A program made the translations under genes and the position numbers. This document shows, in pieces, positions 47,650-64,000 of a stretch of DNA of 64,000 nucleotides (positions are counted from its first letter, which is position 1; every line of letters begins with the position of its first letter). The notes under the pieces were generated by a model that saw only the letters and a list, made by a program, of their open reading frames with translations, did not search any database and was not told where the DNA came from. Where the stretch lies: positions 130,696,036 through 130,760,035 of the forward strand of contig CM043699.1 in NCBI GenBank assembly GCA_023935145.1, written 5' to 3'. This DNA is from Bretschneidera sinensis. Lineage: Eukaryota; Streptophyta; Magnoliopsida; Brassicales; Akaniaceae.

Positions 47650-48355
47650 TTTTTTACACCATTGAGAAGCGGAAGCCAAAAGCTTTTGACACCATTTAGT
47701 TTTTTCGCTACAGAAGCACTGTCCAAAAGCTACGAGCTTTTACTTGGCTGTTTAATCACTACAAATATTTTCAAATGTGTTTTTTGAGTTTGTTTAAGGA
47801 CAAAACTAAAACAAAACGTTTTAAAATTTAAAATATTAGACGTTTTTTTTGTTAACCGTACATCTTTTGTCTCGAAACATATGCTCACGTCATTTACTTC
47901 GGGACATACATTCATGTCCGAATACACTGGCTAAAATACTAATTGATTCAATTTCCATAATATTAATGATTTGACAAATGTGAATATTCTAATCCGACCC
48001 AAACAGTATTATATATTACGTTAGAAATTACTACCAAGAAACTAGGGTGGTCGGTACTCGTGCAACTAATTGTAAAATGTGTAGTGCCATCAAGGCGTAA
48101 CATAAGAAATTTAAAAATATATGTAGCAGCTTGGAATTATATTTTAATGACATCTTTCAACATCAAATGATTGTGAAAAGTATCAACATTTATTTTTCTT
48201 AATAAAATGGAAACAATTAATGAAAATTGTAAGAGCATCATCGTATTCATACAAAATGGTGAACTACTCCCCTACAAAATGTTTAGATAACTTCAGTTTA
48301 GCTATCTATTCTGCCATGGAAGGGAAGGAGAATATATATATTTAAGAAACATTCT
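47650..48355. other. Intergenic and GLR3.4 3'UTR, nothing else seen
   Basis: No gene is recognised. The part next to 48356 is presumably the 3'UTR of the minus-strand GLR gene. Confidence 0.45.
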
Positions 48356-54287
<5,932 letters not shown>

Positions 54288-54324
54288 ATCTAAGAAAGTT
54301 TTTCAATCGACTGATATTCTTCGC

Positions 54325-54336
54325 TCAAACTGCCAT
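54325..54336 (-). promoter_or_regulatory. Minimal uORF upstream of the GLR3.4 start
   Basis: On the minus strand ATG-GCA-GTT-TGA (three residues, MAV) lies about 37 nt before the main ATG. It is downstream of a probable 5'UTR intron acceptor (TTGTTGGCAG, ending about 54350). If retained in the leader it could modestly reduce translation. Confidence 0.4.
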
Positions 54337-54359
54337 GGTATAAGCACCTGCCAACAATA

Positions 54360-55860
54360 TCAGCAAGAACGTGAGCACCACAAAAACCCAGCTACATAGC
54401 TGATTACATAGAATTAAAAAAATAAAATTGAAATGGGTTCTAAAATTGTGAGCGACAAAAACATAGATATGACCAGTGAGATTTAGAACCATATAAAAAG
54501 GGACGTAACCAAAAGAAATTATGCAGTAATATGGATCCAGAATCCAGGCTATACTACCTTGGATATTATAGATTGATGCCCACATGAGAAACCAGTGAAA
54601 AGAAGCACAAGAACAAAATCATCCAAGGGTATGTTCAAACATTTTCCAAATTTTATATTTAATTGATTTGGTAATGATAGTACACTAAGACAAACATATA
54701 TTAAACTACTGGGATGACAAATATTAAACTAAAAAAGGGTTACTTACTAAGATAAACGGATATTAAAGTAATAATATTCAACAAGTTGGGGAAACAGTAA
54801 ACAATGTGTTTGCAAAACCCACATGCAAAGATGCAACAACGAAATACGAAAACAATACTAAAAAAGAACAAAAGGGGAGTATCTATCAGAAAAAAGGAAA
54901 AGCTGTGTTCGAAGTTACCTGGAACAGCAAAAAAAGTTAAGGCTCTAAACAGTAGAGAAGAAGTACTTTCACATTCATGGATCACATGCAACCATGAGAG
55001 AAAAAGAGAGCCTCAAAGCTCAAAATATTGTGCTGCAGGCTCAAGCAAGGAATAATTCTCATCTTTTGTGTCTAGTGTCTTCCAGTCAAGTCTATTGTTT
55101 TTAATTAATTTTTGTAGAGGGGTGTGTTACTTCTTTTACATTTTAAATACTTTAAACTAAGGTCAATAAAATATAAATAACAAAAAACATGTTTTTATAA
55201 TGATATTGATGTCAAATAGAACAGTCCAAGTCAACGGAACAGACAGAAAAATCAATAGATTGGTCATACTGCTCATCTAATGGTTATCATTACACACATT
55301 TTCTCATATATTAAAATTTATAAAAACAAGTGGAAAATAGTTAAAAAGCTGGTGTCACAATCCTCAGGGTTAACTGCCTGCTACATTTAGATTCTGTTTG
55401 TGAATTACAATAACATAAAAAAAAAAAAAATTATTTGACCATTTAAAAGAAGAAAATTTGTACTCTTTTATTTACTTTATTTTTATTTAAAAGTATTCTC
55501 AATTAAAGAGTATAAGATTGAGGTATAAATAACAATAATCATAAAAGTTTATTTAAATATTTTACTCACACATCAGTTATATAAAATTATAAATATAGTC
55601 AACAATTTATTTTATGAAGATTATAGTAAATAATTTGTAATTGATATTATGAAAAAAAAAAATGAGAACCAAGCCATGTGCAGGTTGGAGTTGCAATGAT
55701 TGCTAAGAAGATCAGCATCAATGATGTTGTGGCTGCTATTGCTGTCAAGTTGATTCTGTTCGGCTCGCTCAATTAATCCAATTCTTTAGCCGCAGCAAGC
55801 AGCAGTGCAAAATTACCCACGCGCCATTAGCGTGGAATGCAACATCAGCATCGATCTTTA
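54360..55860. other. Region between the two GLR genes, part of the GLR3.4 leader
   Basis: The proximal part probably contains the promoter and a 5'UTR intron of GLR3.4. No gene is found further out. A short plus-strand piece at about 55688-55770 reads VGVAMIAKKISINDVVAAIA in an open frame after an AG, but has no partner exon and no family I recognise. Confidence 0.35.
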
Positions 55861-55865
55861 ATGCA

Positions 55866-56645
55866 GGAGACAGTGATGGAACCAAAATTTTTAATTTGTG
55901 GGCGAATAATTTTAATAGCATAATAGTTTGTAACGACTTGTGGCAAGTGGCAACCGGTTTCACGGTTTTCACTGAGTAATTTAAAATTTTAGTTTTAATA
56001 TAAAATAAAAAATTATTGGAGGATAAAGTCAAAATAATTAAATTGAAAAATGAAAATCCAATATTAAGCAATTAAATATTTACATATAAAATATATTTAA
56101 GTAGTTTAATTATCATTAATTTAAAAAATTAATATGAAAAAAAATAAAAATAATCAAAATCACATTCTAACTCTTGAAGTTTTGAGAAAGTAAAAGAATC
56201 TTACATATTCAATGTGGGAGAAAAGCCATAAAGCTATATAGCAAAAGACTACCTTCACTTCCTTATTCTTTAGCAACGTGGGATAAATTACTTTCTCATT
56301 ACTTTGCATCAATCTTGCCTAGGTTATCTCACTTCAACTTTATAAATAGCTTTCTCTTCCTCTCAAATTCTTAAGTTTCGATAAACTTGATTAGAGTTTA
56401 AATGTTGAAAACCATTTTTTAAATTTGCTTCGGTTTGCTTGATTGAAGAAGTTTAAATTTTTAAAATAGATAAAAGTTTATTTTACTTGAAATTGAGCTA
56501 TGTGGCTTAAGTTTAATTTAAACTTTGACTGGCTAACTCTTATATACTATTTTAAAAATACAAATTTTACATAAATTTAGTAGACTATTTTTAAACTTTG
56601 GTGGGACGAGTGACCCCATGAGAACACATAGATCCGCCCCTGGGA
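55866..56645. mobile_element. Putative non-autonomous transposon remnant
   Basis: The left edge CAGTGATGGAACC (55871-55883) and the right edge, read in reverse complement as CAGGGGCGGATCT (about 56630-56642), are imperfect inverted repeats. They resemble the 'GATCCGCCCCTG' ends of common plant element remnants. The interior is AT-rich without coding capacity. Boundaries are approximate. Confidence 0.4.
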
Positions 56646-57079
56646 GTGGTAGATTCAGTTTCAGCAATCAATATTGAACATTTTCTTCAGTTGCAACTCG
56701 ATCACCTTTTCGAATACCCCACGTTTCAGCCACCACATAATTAAACATCACATGTACCAATCTACCCAGATTTCTGAAGCAGGCCTCCCACCGAAGCTTT
56801 TAGACTGCCATCTGAACGGGAATGAATATGTAACAGCTAAATGAAGCGATATGAGATACTGGAAACCAAATCTACGTTATACCAAGAAATCGCATGCACT
56901 CGCAGATGAAAAGAAATTACCATTATAAACTACACTATAATTTACACATGCTTCATCTATTCTTAAATCCAAAATGATCATCTACAAGAACTAGTACTAT
57001 GTTCCTTATTAATATATACCCTTGTCTTCAAATTACACTAGCTAATAGAGTATCCCTCCATTTTCCTGCAATCATTTTT

Positions 57080-62423
<5,344 letters not shown>

Positions 62424-62429
62424 ATGAAC

Positions 62430-62751
62430 TATCCCTCGAAATTAAGCTAATCCTAAGGCTTCAAGGGCATGAAAGAATTGGTCTAAACTGGGAAAGAATA
62501 CATTTTCAGGGATACCCATATGATTTTGAGCAGTGTAGAGGCAAAAGAGTCAGCTGAAGAATTGTGCCATGGAAAATGAGAGGGCGGTTTGTTGCTTGAG
62601 TAGTGAAGTACCCAGTAACTTAAGAGCGAATCTTTTCTTTGAGGATAGATTCTAGAGTTAAATTTCATGGAGGAATTTTAAGTTTCCAAATAAATTCTGC
62701 ATTTACTTCCAGAACTATTGACTTGACTTGAACAGTCGAAAATGAGGTTAA
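62430..62751. other. Upstream region of the GLR3.7-type gene
   Basis: Presumed promoter and leader of the minus-strand gene. I see no firm TATA box and no coding feature. Confidence 0.35.
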
Positions 62752-63112
62752 AGTGTTTGGAAGCTTAAAAGTGCTTTTTAAAAATTCAAAAATATATTTA
62801 AAAATAATTTTTAAAAGTTATTTTTTATAACAATTTTTCAAAAATTAAATTTTAAAATCTGTTTTTTAAAAACTTCATACTTATATAATTTTTAAAACAT
62901 AATTTTAAAATCAATGTTTACCTTTTTTTATTGTATATTAAAAAATTTGAAAATAAAATAATATTAATTATTTTTAAATATTTAATAAATATTAAAAATA
63001 AAATTAATATATATTTTACATTTAAATTTAAAATTATTAAATAATTATAAAATACATCAAATCAATTTTTAAAATAATATTTTATCGTTTTTTATTTTAA
63101 AAACAGCTGTAT
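62752..63112. mobile_element. MITE-like dispersed repeat, copy 3 (shorter)
   Basis: Related to the copies at 21226-21783 and 47121-47645. It has the AAAACTTCATA and TAAAATCAATGTTTACC steps, then TTAATTATTTTTAAATATTT, then AATAAAATTAATATATATTT and ATAAAATACATCAAA. It starts at AAAGTGTTTGGAAGC and ends near AAAACAGCTGT. It is more diverged and about 200 bp shorter. Confidence 0.55.
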
Positions 63113-64000
63113 TGACTTTGAATTTGAACATGTGAAAATCATGCTCCATGGTGCCTCAATGTGAGACTGAGACTTGCATGTCATGTATCATTCATTTACG
63201 CTACCTGCAAATTCTGCATTAAATTATACATTTATTTTTCTTCTTTTCTGTGAGTAAGAAAACCAATCCATTTCTGATTTCACCAGAAAGATGAGAGTCA
63301 TATCACCGCGTGACTCTAGGGAGCGTGATATGCACGATTTGAATCTAATGTATGCACTGTATACGTCGTTCAGGTAGGGAATTGAGGGCCCTACATTGAT
63401 GAATCCTGCCTACCATGTCCTTAAAGATCGTATAGTAGGCTATGTTTGGTTTTATCTGGACTACCAATCTACTTATGAAAAGACAAAAAAATGACTTGAG
63501 GATTATTATTTATTTTCTTTTCCTTTTTAATTTCCCTTTATCAAGATCTAAATGTAAATATGGCTTTTCGTAAAGAGCTTGTAATAATCTTATCAAAAAA
63601 TAATAAAATAACTTAATGAAGTGTATAATATATGTTCCAAAAAATAAAAAAGAAAAAGAATTTAAAATAATTATGGGTCAATGAATTCATGAATATTTTT
63701 CTTTCATTTTAACTTTTAAAATATTAACATTGTTGTTTAAATGTTTAATAGATATGCAAATAAAGCAATGGCTAAACCATATATACTTAAGTGGCGAAAC
63801 CACATAAACTATCAAACCATACTAAAATTTAATTTGAATTATTATCGTTTTGAAATAGTTTTTCTTATTGCCTCCACTAAAATTTCACATTTATTGGTGT
63901 TGCAGCCATTAATACTCAATTCTAATTATGGCAAATATGTGTATAAAATAATTATTAAGTTTTTACTATAAATATTGTGTAAATTTAATATAAACTTCAT
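63113..64000. other. AT-rich intergenic end of the window, no gene supported
   Basis: A 76-codon plus-strand frame at 63741-63971 has low-complexity composition and no family signature. Nothing else was recognised. Confidence 0.45.

Overview
The window is nuclear DNA of a flowering plant, most likely a eudicot. It is strongly AT-rich, has long introns with GT..AG borders, and carries plant-specific families: an HD-ZIP IV transcription factor, an F-box/FBD protein and clade III glutamate-receptor-like channels. A decayed Ty3/gypsy element and many short AT-rich repeats are also present. The species cannot be told from the sequence alone.

Layout. 1-3062: upstream region of an HDG2-type HD-ZIP IV gene, with a ~165-bp tandem repeat, two L1-box matches and a C-run/A-run tract. 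3063-9477 (+): the HDG2 gene in 11 coding exons, with a ~2.1-kb intron 9 made largely of a degenerate tandem repeat. 12759-14248 (+): an F-box/LRR pseudogene split by a solo LTR. About 16000-16250 (+): an RNase H-like retroelement scrap. 16878-19404 (-): an intact three-exon F-box/LRR/FBD gene. 19.8-27.6 kb: gene-poor AT-rich DNA with a MITE-like element and an old ~0.55-kb degenerate tandem array. 27611-38255 (+): a degenerate Tat-like Ty3/gypsy LTR retrotransposon, with gag-pro-RT-RNaseH-INT, then an antisense ORF region and minisatellites.

38924-62423 is a compact genic block: a TMEM97/EXPERA protein (-), an 87-aa conserved plant protein (+), an SGP-type Spg1/Tem1-like small GTPase (-), a complete GLR3.4-type gene (-) and a GLR3.7-type gene (-) broken by two frameshifting gaps. 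62.4-64 kb is AT-rich intergenic DNA with a third copy of the MITE-like family.

The genes are ordinary single-function plant genes rather than an operon or defence system. The combination HDG2, TMEM97, GLR3.4/3.5 and GLR3.7 matches, from memory, the neighbourhood seen on Arabidopsis chromosomes 1 and 2, so I read it as a conserved syntenic block into which F-box copies and transposons were inserted between HDG2 and TMEM97. I found no convincing novel multi-gene system. The best leads are the broken GLR3.7 gene, the hairpin-forming 48-bp minisatellite, the repeat-rich HDG2 intron with repeated CACGTG motifs, and the altered G3 motif of the SGP GTPase.
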